From Roseiarcus sp963833955 (GTDB lineage: Bacteria; Pseudomonadota; Alphaproteobacteria; Rhizobiales; Beijerinckiaceae): a stretch of 64,000 bases of DNA. Where the stretch lies: contig CAWHZY010000016.1 of NCBI GenBank assembly GCA_963833955.1, forward strand, positions 1 to 64,000, given 5' to 3'. Shown here piece after piece: positions 37,100 to 45,311 of the stretch. The translations under genes were made by a program, and so were the position numbers. How positions within the stretch are numbered: the stretch's first letter is position 1; each line of letters starts with the position of its first letter. A model generated the notes under the pieces. It saw only the letters and a list, made by a program, of their open reading frames with translations, had not been told where the DNA came from and ran no database searches.

Positions 37100-37933
37100 T
37101 GGAAGCGCACGAATTCGAGGAAAAGGCGGCGAGGCTGGTTCGTCGCCTATTGCGGTGCGGCGCTGGTCATCGCCTTCTTCGTGCTGCCGATCGCCTTTCT
37201 CGTCTCGGTGTCGTTCAAGTCGCCCGACCAGGCCCTCTCCGGACATTTCCTGCCGGGGCGGCCAACGCTCGACAATTGGCGGGATACGTTTCAGATTATC
37301 CCGCTTGTCCGCTACCTGTTCAACTCGGTGGCGGTGGCGTTTTTCAGCGCCATTCTGACAGTCGCTTTCGCTTTCCCGGCAACCTACGCGATGGTGAGGC
37401 TGAAGATCGGCGGCCGCTTCCTGCCGGCCTTCACGCTCGCGACTTATGTCGCGCCGCCCGTCGTCGCGCTGATACCGCTTTTTTTGCTGTTGCGGCGGGT
37501 CGGGCTGCTCAACTCGCTCACCGGCCTCGCGATCGTCAACGGCCTCGGTAACCTGCCGGTCGCCTTCTGGCTGCTATCCGGCTTCGTGCGCAGGCTGCCG
37601 CCGGAGATTGACGAGGCAGCCTGGCTGGACGGCGCCGGCCATATCACGGTTGTCTGGCGCATCATCGCGCCAATGATTGCGCCCGGCCTAGCCGCGACCG
37701 CTCTCATCTGTGGCATTCTTGCATTCGACGAATTCCTGCTCGCTTCGTCGTTCAGCAATGACTCGTCCAGCCGCACCCTTCCGGTAGCCATCGCTCTCTT
37801 CCAAGGCGAAAGGCTCGTCAATTTCGGTCAGATGGCGGTGGCCTCACTCACCGGCATCATCCCCGTCTACTTGATTGCGCTGTTCGCCCAGCGGTGGCTT
37901 GTCGGCGGCCTGACTATGGGCGGGATCAAATAG
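37096..37933 (+). pseudogene. ABC transporter permease (MalG-like), N-terminal frameshift
   Basis: ATG 37096 overlaps the upstream TGA and encodes MMEAHEFEEKAAR; the first membrane segment, GWFVAYCGAALVIAFFVLPI, follows in a different frame from about 37133. The rest is an intact MalG-type permease with EAA loop DEAAWLDGAGHITVVWRIIAP and end GGLTMGGIK. A one-base indel near 37130 is needed. With GTG 37181 as start the first membrane helix would be lost. No ATPase gene follows, only a ghost on the other strand. Confidence 0.78.
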
Positions 37934-37989
37934 CGTCGCGCGCGCTTGCTTACGCTTAGAAGGTCTTGGCCTCCAACATCACACAGGCG

Positions 37990-38120
37990 CTGTCCCTGAT
38001 CGCGAGAGATGATGCAAGACTGTCTTGGCGAGCGTGCTCTTCCCGGCGCCGTTATCTCCAAAAAAACGGAATCTCGCCTCGCCGTAATGCAACGATACGC
38101 CGTTGAGCGCGATGATGGGC
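37990..38120 (-). pseudogene. Ghost of a sugar ABC ATPase (Walker A region)
   Basis: The minus strand reads IIALNGVSLHYGEARFRF then FGDNGAGKSTLAKTVL, which is the start of a ribose/fructose-type ABC ATPase through Walker A. Nothing after it resembles the rest of the protein. The remaining stretch to 38432 shows no other gene. Confidence 0.6.
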
Positions 38121-38432
38121 CTCTAGCGCCAGAGGAGCTTAGGCTATGGACTTCGAACGTCAGGTCCGATCTGTCTGCGGGAAGATGATGCTTGGGGGGA
38201 GGGGTCGGCATCGGGCCGCAGCCCCACCTGTTCGGCCAGCGAGGGCTTTGCTACGGACCGATTAGCGCCGTTCAGCGGAAAGCCGCCTCGACGGCCGCGA
38301 GTGCGACGAGGCGCTCCCATTTTACATCATGGCTTGCGCTGTGGCAAAAACTAATGGGTGCGGGCGCACGTCGCGTGATGTGTCCGCATCGAAGTCAGAT
38401 TCCGCTTCACCGCGCTCGGAGGTTTTAGAGCC

Positions 38433-39692
38433 TTAAACGCTCTTCGCGACGACCGCCTTGCCGGGCGCGGAGGGCAGGAAGCCTCCCAACAGGCCGACCG
38501 CCGGCAGGAAGGCGCAGACGTGATAGACGAAGGTCAGGCTCGTCTTGTCGGCCAGCATGCCCAAGAGCGCCGCGCCAACGCCGCCCAAGCCGAAGCTCAG
38601 GCCGAAGAACAGGCCCGCCACCGCTCCCACATTGCCCGGAGTGAGCTCCTGCGCATAGACGATCATCGCCGAGAAGGCCGACGAGATGATGAGGCCGATC
38701 GCAATCGAATTGATCACCGTGCCGACCAGTCCGAGATGGGGCAAGAGCAGGGTGAAGGGCAGAACGCCAAGGATCGAGCCCCATATGACGAACTTCGCGC
38801 CAAACCGGTCAACCAGCGGCCCGCCGAGGAACGTGCCCGCGGCGACGGAAGCGAGGAATACGAACAGCAGCACCTGCGAGCTCTGAATCGACACGCCGAA
38901 AGTCTGGATCAGATAGAAGGTATAATAGCTGTTGAGACTCGAGAGGTAGAGAACCTTCGAGAACAGCATCACGATCAGCACAAAAAGCGTGCGCCGCACG
39001 ACGCGGGACGGATGGGCCGGCCCCGTCACCGCGGCCGCCTTGCGAGGCCGGGCGCGAACGGCGGCGTACCAACGGCTGACGCCGGTCAGAATGACGACCG
39101 CCGCCAAGGCCAGCGCCGTGAAGATCAGCACCGAATGCTGCCCGAACGGCACCACGATGAAAGCCGCAAGCAGCGGGCCCAAGGATTGCCCAAAGTTCCC
39201 GCCGACCTGAAAAAGGCTTTGCGCGAAACCGTGCCGGCCGCCTGACGCCGCCCGCGCCACGCGGGACGCCTCGGGGTGGAAGACGGCGCTGCCGATGCCG
39301 ACCACCGCCACCGAGAGCAGGATCAGCAAATAGGAATTGGCGAAAGCCAGCAGCACCAGGCCGACCAGCGTGAAGGCCATGCCCGACGGCAGGATGAAAT
39401 TCAGCGGCCGCTTGTCCAGGCTCATCCCGATCAGCGGCTGAAGGAAGGAGGCGGTAAGCTGGAAGACGAAAGTGATGAGGCCGATCTGGAAGAAGCTCAG
39501 CGCGAATCGCTGATGGAAGACCGGATAGAGCGCCGGCGCCAGCGACTGCATCACGTCATTGAGCATGTGCGAGGCGCTGAGCGCCATCAGAACGCCAACC
39601 GTCGCCGTTTCCACCCCCCGACTGCTGGTCGCGGAGGCATCAGCGTAAGTCTGCGCAGTCGTCAAGGCTCTGTCCCCGGGCCGGGCGCCCAA
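38433..39692 (-). CDS. fsr: MFS transporter, fosmidomycin resistance (Fsr) type
   Basis: A 419-residue, 12-helix transporter. The N-terminal region SASHMLNDVMQSLAPALYPV and the loop VGIGSAVFHPEASRVAR are characteristic of Fsr-type antiporters, which export fosmidomycin and similar compounds. The frame opens at TTG 39692, with another TTG at 39665; the conserved part begins near VGVLMALS, so the start is uncertain. It lies downstream of infC on the same strand, beyond a terminator-like hairpin. Confidence 0.85.
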   Translation of the reverse strand: MGARPGDRALTTAQTYADASATSSRGVETATVGVLMALSASHMLNDVMQSLAPALYPVFHQRFALSFFQIGLITFVFQLTASFLQPLIGMSLDKRPLNFILPSGMAFTLVGLVLLAFANSYLLILLSVAVVGIGSAVFHPEASRVARAASGGRHGFAQSLFQVGGNFGQSLGPLLAAFIVVPFGQHSVLIFTALALAAVVILTGVSRWYAAVRARPRKAAAVTGPAHPSRVVRRTLFVLIVMLFSKVLYLSSLNSYYTFYLIQTFGVSIQSSQVLLFVFLASVAAGTFLGGPLVDRFGAKFVIWGSILGVLPFTLLLPHLGLVGTVINSIAIGLIISSAFSAMIVYAQELTPGNVGAVAGLFFGLSFGLGGVGAALLGMLADKTSLTFVYHVCAFLPAVGLLGGFLPSAPGKAVVAKSV

Positions 39693-39706
39693 TTCGGCGC
39701 TGGCCC

Positions 39707-39733
39707 AAAAAATTCAGGCCGCCAAAAGCGGCC
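39707..39733 (-). terminator. Rho-independent-type terminator after infC
   Basis: On the minus strand: stem GGCCGC, loop TTTTG, stem GCGGCC, then TGAATTTTTT. It lies 100 bases past the infC stop and before the transporter gene. Confidence 0.65.
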
Positions 39734-39833
39734 TTATGTCAGGTATGGGCCAATCATGAGCGCTCCAGCCCCTCATTGTCAATTCGGGGGCGGGTTTTTC
39801 GTGTCGAAGACGTTCAAAAAGGCGTGACGCGGG

Positions 39834-40373
39834 CTATTTCGGCGCGAGAACCATGGTCATCTGGCGGCCTTCCATCAGCGGCTCGGCCTCTACCTTGGCG
39901 ATTGGGGCCGTTTCGACCTTCACGCGCTGCAAAAGCTTGTAGCCGATATCCTGGTGCGCCATTTCGCGGCCGCGAAAACGCAGCGTCACCTTGACCTTGT
40001 CGCCCTCGTCGAAGAACCGGCGCACCGAGCGCATCTTCACTTCGTAGTCGTGGTCGTCGATCCCGGGCCTCAGCTTGATCTCCTTGACCTCGACCACCTT
40101 CTGGCGCTTGCGCGCTTCGGAGGACTTCTTCTGCTCGAGGAAGCGATATTTCCCGAAATCGAGGATTTTGCAGACCGGCGGGGTGGCGTTGGGGACGATT
40201 TCGACCAGATCGAGCGAGGCCTCGTCGGCGAGCTGCTGGGCGTCTGAAAGATTGATGACGCCGCGATTTGTCCCTTCGGCGTCAATAAGTTGGACTTGAA
40301 CGGCGCGAATGTCGCGATTGGTGCGCGGCCCGCCCTTCTCCGGCGCCGCGGTTGCCTTCATAGGTCGACGAAT
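39834..40373 (-). CDS. infC: Translation initiation factor IF-3, AUU start
   Basis: A 179-residue IF-3 with N-domain (GPRTNRDIRAVQVQLIDAEG, CKILDFGKYRFLEQKK) and C-domain (VKEIKLRPGIDDHDYEVKMR, REMAHQDIGYKLLQRV). The start is read as ATT at 40373 because AGGAG lies 7 bases upstream and the protein then begins at RRPMKAT, the usual rhizobial IF-3 start. A GTG two codons earlier is too close to the ribosome site. AUU initiation lets IF-3 repress its own synthesis. The 157-base leader (40374-40530) contains a CAGAGC-CGA-GCTCTG hairpin. Confidence 0.9.
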   Translation of the reverse strand: MRRPMKATAAPEKGGPRTNRDIRAVQVQLIDAEGTNRGVINLSDAQQLADEASLDLVEIVPNATPPVCKILDFGKYRFLEQKKSSEARKRQKVVEVKEIKLRPGIDDHDYEVKMRSVRRFFDEGDKVKVTLRFRGREMAHQDIGYKLLQRVKVETAPIAKVEAEPLMEGRQMTMVLAPK

Positions 40374-40530
40374 GGCCACTCTCCTCTTGTTAGCGTTTGA
40401 AGACGCGCCGCTCCCTAAGGACGCACGCAATCCCCCCGCTCAGAGCCGAGCTCTGCGGATTCTTAGAGATGGGTCAGAAAGGGGGAGAAGTCAATCGCTC
40501 ACGGGCTCGAAGCGGGTTTCCGGGTTTCTC

Positions 40531-42444
40531 TCAGCCCTCCGGCACTCCAGCCTTGCGCATGTCTTCGATGATGCGCTCGCGTCGCTTCAAGAAATTTGGA
40601 TTGTCGCTTTGCGCGCCGGCGCGGTAACGGCGGAGGGTGAACCCGGGATTGAGGGCAAGCCCGGCTTGGACTTCGGCTTGCGCTTCATCGAGTCGCCCCA
40701 GCTCCACCAGAGCAGCAGCCATATTGAAACGTCCGGTAGCGTAGTTTGGGTTCAATTCCTTCGCGCGGCGAAAGAAGCCGAGCGCCTCCTCGTAGGCGCC
40801 AACATGCAGCTTGGCGAGGGCGATATACTCTACCCAAACATCGGCTTCCGTATCGTGGGGACTAACGCGCAACGCCTCAAGTTCGTGGCTCTCCGTTTCC
40901 TCGGGATGACCGTCAAATAGTTTTGCGAGACCAATTAGCGAGTGCGCGGAAGCCAAATTCGGATTCAACGCCAGCGCCCGCTCACTCTCGGCAATGCCCT
41001 GGGCCTCGCGCTTAGTTTGGGCTTCGACCCTGCCCAGCAAATAGTGCGCTCGCGCGTTGTTCGGCGACTGTGACAGCACTCGATTCAGGTTCGCCTCAAC
41101 GGACGCGAGGCGTTCGGCCCTGTCGTCCACGGCGTAACCTGTGGCCCCCTGCACCTCAGCAGCCGCCAAGCCGACGGCTGCGTCGAGATTGTCGGGATCA
41201 AGCGCCAATGCCCGCGCAAAGAAACCGCGGGCGCGCTCGACGTTGGCGGGATTTCGCCCTTTATTGAGCCACGCCATGCCCTGGAAATAGAGATCCATCG
41301 AATCGGGAGTGGGCGCGCGCTCCGCGCGCCGGGCCTCGTTGGAGAGCAACTCGGCCCCCAATTGGCTGGCCAAACTGGCGACGATGTCGTCCTGCAGGCT
41401 GAAGAGGTCGGCAAGAGGTTTGTCGAAACGCTCCGCCCAAAGATGGCCACCGCTCTCGGCGTCGATCAACTGCGCATTGACGCGCACTTGGTTCTGATCG
41501 TGCTGCACGGAACCTTCCAGCACGTAACGAACGCCCAGCTCCTTGCCGATCTCTTTGGCGTCGACGCTTTTGCCTTTGTAAGTAAAGGCGGTGTTGCGCG
41601 CGATGACGAAGGAGCCGCTGAGGCGAGAAAGGTCAGTGGTGAGATTCTCGGTAATGCCGTCGGCGAAATAGTCCTGGCCCGGATCGCCGGAAAGATTGGT
41701 GAACGGCAGCACAACGATAGAGAGGTGTGCGGCCTCGGCCGGTTTTGCCGGTCGCCTGCCAAGCATGCCCCAACCGCCGGCGACGCCAAGAAGCAGAAGC
41801 GCGGCTAAGACGGCGAGCGCGGGCCAGCGCAAAAGCCAGCCGCCGGGCCTTGGCGCCGGAGTTGCGCTCTCCGGCTTGACCGGTGTCGTTGCCGCCGGTG
41901 CCGGCTTAGCCTCCGCCGGCTGGCCGACTTCCAGCGAATAGATGCGCACCGGCTCAACGATGTTCTTGAGTTGGGTTGCGCCGAGATCGCTGACCTTGAG
42001 ATCGAGCCGAGACCTGACCTGCCAGTAGGCTTGTTCTGAGAGGCAAATCCCACCCGGCTTGGCAATTCCCTCGAGCCGCGCTGCAACGTTCACCCCGTCG
42101 CCCATGAGGTCGCCGTCGCTCTCCTCGACGACGTCGCCCAAATGAATGCCGATGCGAAATTCGATCCGCTTGTCGGGCGCGACGCCCGCGTTGCGCTCGA
42201 CCATGGCGTGCTGCACTTCGAGCGCGCAGCGCACGGCGTCGACGACGCTGCGGAACTCGATGACGCTGCCGTCGCCAGTGCGCTTGACGATGCGGCCGTG
42301 GTGCACGGAGATTGTGGGATCGATCAGATCGCTGCGCAGCGCGCGCAGTCGCGCCAGAGTTCGATCTTCGTCCGCGCCAGCCAGTCGGCTATAACCGACC
42401 ACATCCGAGACCAGAATCGCCGCAATCTTCCGGGTTTCGCTCAT
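40531..42444 (-). CDS. Class III adenylate/guanylate cyclase with TolB-like and TPR domains
   Basis: A 637-residue protein. Cyclase domain (about 1-175): metal Asp in LVSDVVGYSRL, second Asp in KRTGDGSVIEF, transition-state residues in GDGVNVAARLEG. One membrane helix follows a Pro-rich linker (WPALAVLAALLLLGVAGGWG, about 212-231), then a TolB-like domain (IVVLPFTNLSGDPGQDYFAD) and TPR repeats to the end. The ATG at 42444 follows GGAGGG. This architecture is common in rhizobia and makes cAMP in response to unknown cues. Single gene. Confidence 0.9.
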   Translation of the reverse strand: MSETRKIAAILVSDVVGYSRLAGADEDRTLARLRALRSDLIDPTISVHHGRIVKRTGDGSVIEFRSVVDAVRCALEVQHAMVERNAGVAPDKRIEFRIGIHLGDVVEESDGDLMGDGVNVAARLEGIAKPGGICLSEQAYWQVRSRLDLKVSDLGATQLKNIVEPVRIYSLEVGQPAEAKPAPAATTPVKPESATPAPRPGGWLLRWPALAVLAALLLLGVAGGWGMLGRRPAKPAEAAHLSIVVLPFTNLSGDPGQDYFADGITENLTTDLSRLSGSFVIARNTAFTYKGKSVDAKEIGKELGVRYVLEGSVQHDQNQVRVNAQLIDAESGGHLWAERFDKPLADLFSLQDDIVASLASQLGAELLSNEARRAERAPTPDSMDLYFQGMAWLNKGRNPANVERARGFFARALALDPDNLDAAVGLAAAEVQGATGYAVDDRAERLASVEANLNRVLSQSPNNARAHYLLGRVEAQTKREAQGIAESERALALNPNLASAHSLIGLAKLFDGHPEETESHELEALRVSPHDTEADVWVEYIALAKLHVGAYEEALGFFRRAKELNPNYATGRFNMAAALVELGRLDEAQAEVQAGLALNPGFTLRRYRAGAQSDNPNFLKRRERIIEDMRKAGVPEG

Positions 42445-42600
42445 GGCGCACCCTCCGGGCATCATCCGGCTTAGCACAAAAGCCGTTGAAGCGCCGGTGA
42501 TATGTTGAGCGAGCCAAGGGATTCCGCCCCCCGAGCCAATACTCGAAGCGCAGGCTTGGGATCGGTTCGACGCGCCCGGCAGACCGTCGCGCAGTGACTG

Positions 42601-43107
42601 TTATTTGCGCATTGTTGCCATTGCATCGCGATATCGCCGAAGAGCCGGAATCCGCCCTTTCGCGACATCTGACTGGATGTCCGCCATTGCCTTTTTACGA
42701 CAGCGGTCTGACGTTCGATCCTTGCCGCGCTCATAAGAATTTCGCCAAGCTCGGGGGTCGTCGGCGAGGGCAACGGGCCAGCCGGATCGAACCATTCCAT
42801 GGCGTCGACTTCGTCAGGCGCAGCTCGCCCTTGATCCTCGGCGACGAACGAAGCGACAAAATGCGACTGTATTCGGTTCCCTTCGTGGACAATCGCCTCC
42901 ACATGCCGGTCAAAAGCGATGATTTCGGCCTCGACGCGACCTCTTCCCTAAGCTCGCGGGCGGGCGCATCCGCGAGCGTCTCGCCGGCTTCGACGAGGCC
43001 GCCGGGTGGCTGAAAGGGTCGATCAGCGGCGCCCTCGCCTGGCGCGCGATGAGCGCTTGGACTTTCGGAACATCGCCGCCGAGACCGAGGATGGGGCGCG
43101 TCGGTAA
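42601..43107 (-). pseudogene. NUDIX hydrolase, two frameshifts
   Basis: Three frames together spell a NUDIX enzyme: TRPILGLGGDVPKVQALIARQ, then the Nudix box GGLVEAGETLADAPARELREEV, then VEAEIIAFDRHVEAIVHEGN through WFDPAGPLPSPTTPELGEIL. Frame changes fall near 43050 and 42935. The C-terminal limit is approximate. The enzyme would cleave nucleoside diphosphates linked to another moiety such as ADP-ribose. It is decayed or misread. Confidence 0.7.
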
Positions 43108-43312
43108 TAACGCGTTGGTTATGTGTTGCGCCCCAGGCCGCCGATCTCTCAAGCCGGGATCGCTGCCGGCCCCCGGCGGCGTTCCGCCCCGAGCCTGACG
43201 CGGCCGCGAGGGAAGCGCCTCCCGTGTCCAAATCCGAAAAGCTAATTTTGCGACAATTGATTTACGAACAACAGAAACTCATGCTATACCTTTGCCTGTC
43301 GCCGGGATCGAG

Positions 43313-43333
43313 CCCGCGCCATGCCGGCGCGGG
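43313..43333. repeat. Perfect 8-bp inverted repeat
   Basis: CCCGCGCC-ATGCC-GGCGCGGG, in the geneless stretch 43108-43651 ahead of comM. A possible RNA hairpin; no U-tract follows. Confidence 0.4.
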
Positions 43334-43439
43334 ACGAACAAGGAAAGGCGGGCGACGTTTCGAGCCGACCCCGAGCGGGTGCAGGAAACGCTTTACTCCA
43401 ATCGGCCGTAACCCGTTGAAAAGTCTCGATTCGAAAAAA

Positions 43440-43507
43440 TAAACGCTAGTAAACGCTAGCATTTTTACTAGCGTTTACTCGCGTTTATTGACGGTTACTG
43501 GCGTTTA
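43440..43507. promoter_or_regulatory. Phased 10-bp palindromic operator-like array
   Basis: Two copies of TAAACGCTAG (43440-43459), an 8-bp centre CATTTTTA, then four units on the opposite orientation at exact 10-bp steps: CTAGCGTTTA, CTCGCGTTTA, TTGACGGTTA and CTGGCGTTTA (43468-43507). The inner copies form a perfect 12-bp inverted repeat (43448-43459 and 43468-43479). The one-turn spacing puts all sites on one face of the helix, as expected for cooperative binding by a ribbon-helix-helix or similar protein. It is 145 bases upstream of comM. Confidence 0.7.
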
Positions 43508-43651
43508 TGCGCGGCAGCCCGCGTGGGTTCGAGACCCCCGGACCGCTCGCGTTTCGGCGCGCGACCCCGGTTCACCACCGATTTGCCCCTTGCGCTCGGG
43601 CCAATGTTCTGCAAACGTTCCGACCATCGATGGGCCCGGGCGGGGGCGGAC

Positions 43652-45190
43652 ATGGTGGCGCGCGTATCGACAATGGCCTTTGAGGGCGTGGAGGCGCGCC
43701 CGGTCGACGTCCAGGTGCAGATCGCCGCAGGCACGGTCGCTTTCACCATCGTCGGCCTTGGCGACAAGGCGGTGGGCGAATCGCGCGAGCGGGTGCGCTC
43801 GGCGCTGATCGCCTCGGGCCTCGCCCTTCCGGCCAAGCGCATCACCGTCAACCTCGCGCCGGCCGACATGCCGAAGGAAGGCAGCCATTACGACCTGCCG
43901 ATCGCGCTCGCGGTGATGGCGGCGATCGGCGCCATTCCCCCCGACGCGCTCGACGGCTTCGCGGTGATCGGGGAGCTTGCGCTCGATGGCGCGATCAGCG
44001 CGGTCGCTGGCGTCCTGCCGGCCGCGATCGCCGCCAACGGCGCCGGCAAAGGCTTGATCTGCCCCGCCCCCTGCGGACCCGAGGCGGCCTGGGCGTCGGC
44101 CGATCTCGAGATTCTCGCGCCCCGCTCCCTGATCCAGCTCGCCAACCACTTCAAGGGCGCGCAAGTGCTGTCGCGTCCCGAGCCTGCTCTGCGCGCGGCG
44201 GCCGGACCGCAGCCGGACCTGCGCGACATCAAGGGCCAGGAGAGCGCCAAGCGCGCGCTCGAGGTCGCGGCGGCGGGGGGCCACAACCTGTTGATGAGCG
44301 GCGCGCCTGGGGCCGGCAAGTCGATGCTCGCCCAGCGTTTGCCCTCGATCCTGCCGCCCCTGACGCCGCGCGAATTGCTCGAAGTCTCGATGATTCATTC
44401 GGTTGCGGGCGCCCTTGCCGGCGGGGCGCTGACCGACCGGCGCCCGTTCCGAAGCCCCCATCATTCGGCCTCGATGGCGGCGCTGGTCGGGGGCGGCGTG
44501 CATGCTAAGCCCGGCGAGATCTCGCTCGCCCACAATGGCGTCCTGTTCCTTGACGAACTCCCGGAGTTTCAGCCCCAGGTGCTGGATAGCCTGCGCCAAC
44601 CGATCGAGACCGGCGAAGTGGCGATCGCCCGCGCCAATCATCGCATCGTCTATCCGGCGCGGTTTCAGTTGATCGCGGCGATGAACCCATGCCGGTGCGG
44701 CATGGCGAACGAGCCGGGTTATGCCTGCAAGCGCGCGCCAAACGACCGCTGTGTGGCGCAATATCTCGGCCGCCTCTCCGGTCCGCTCCTGGATCGCTTC
44801 GATCTCGTCGTCGACGTGCCCTCGGTCCTGGCGGCGGATCTGATGACGCCCCCGGCCCGCGAAGGCTCGGCGGAAGCCGCCGCCAGAGTGGCGGCGGCGC
44901 GCAAGATCCAGCTCGCGCGATACGCCAACCTCGGGCTCGACGGCGTCGTTTGCAATGCGCGTGCGCCGGCCAGCGCCATCGAGGAGATTGCGGAGGCCGA
45001 CGCATCGGGTCTGGCGCTGTTGCGCGACGCCGCCGAGCGTCTGCGTCTTTCGGCGCGCGGCTATCATCGCGTGCTTAAGCTTGCTCGCACGCTTGCTGAT
45101 CTGGACGGCGGCGGCCCGACCCGTCGCGTCCATCTCGCCGAGGCGCTCTCCTACCGCGGCGCGCCAGACCGCGCGGTCGCGGCGGCATAG
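43652..45190 (+). CDS. comM: YifB/ComM family AAA+ ATPase (Mg chelatase-like)
   Basis: A 512-residue protein starting at ATG 43652 (MVARVSTMAFEGVEARPVDV). The N-terminal ChlI-like domain (GLGDKAVGESRERVRSAL) is followed by Walker A GAPGAGKSM near residue 220, Walker B VLFLDELPEF, and the Cys-containing AMNPCRCG segment, with the C-terminal Mg-chelatase domain (LSARGYHRVLKLARTLAD). ComM is a hexameric helicase that drives branch migration during natural transformation. It stands alone, and the only notable upstream element is the phased array. Confidence 0.92.
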   Translation: MVARVSTMAFEGVEARPVDVQVQIAAGTVAFTIVGLGDKAVGESRERVRSALIASGLALPAKRITVNLAPADMPKEGSHYDLPIALAVMAAIGAIPPDALDGFAVIGELALDGAISAVAGVLPAAIAANGAGKGLICPAPCGPEAAWASADLEILAPRSLIQLANHFKGAQVLSRPEPALRAAAGPQPDLRDIKGQESAKRALEVAAAGGHNLLMSGAPGAGKSMLAQRLPSILPPLTPRELLEVSMIHSVAGALAGGALTDRRPFRSPHHSASMAALVGGGVHAKPGEISLAHNGVLFLDELPEFQPQVLDSLRQPIETGEVAIARANHRIVYPARFQLIAAMNPCRCGMANEPGYACKRAPNDRCVAQYLGRLSGPLLDRFDLVVDVPSVLAADLMTPPAREGSAEAAARVAAARKIQLARYANLGLDGVVCNARAPASAIEEIAEADASGLALLRDAAERLRLSARGYHRVLKLARTLADLDGGGPTRRVHLAEALSYRGAPDRAVAAA

Positions 45191-45311
45191 ACAGTCGGAA
45201 TCGGCGCAAACCGTAGAATTCGGCCGAATTCCGCAAGGGGTTCACAACTGCCGGCTGAGACCATGATCTCCAAGCTGATCGGCGCGACGCCGCGCTCAAG
45301 CGAGATTGGAA

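Noticed and set aside
43440..43507. CRISPR array
   Set aside because: Units are 10 bp with no spacers and change orientation; no cas genes are present.
43500..43570. tRNA-like 3' end (GGGTTCGAGACCCC) near the phased array
   Set aside because: Only a loose T-arm resemblance; the stem has a mismatch and there is no matching anticodon arm or acceptor stem upstream.
43505..45133. 542-codon minus-strand frame opposite comM
   Set aside because: Antisense shadow; comM on the plus strand has Walker motifs and the Cys cluster.
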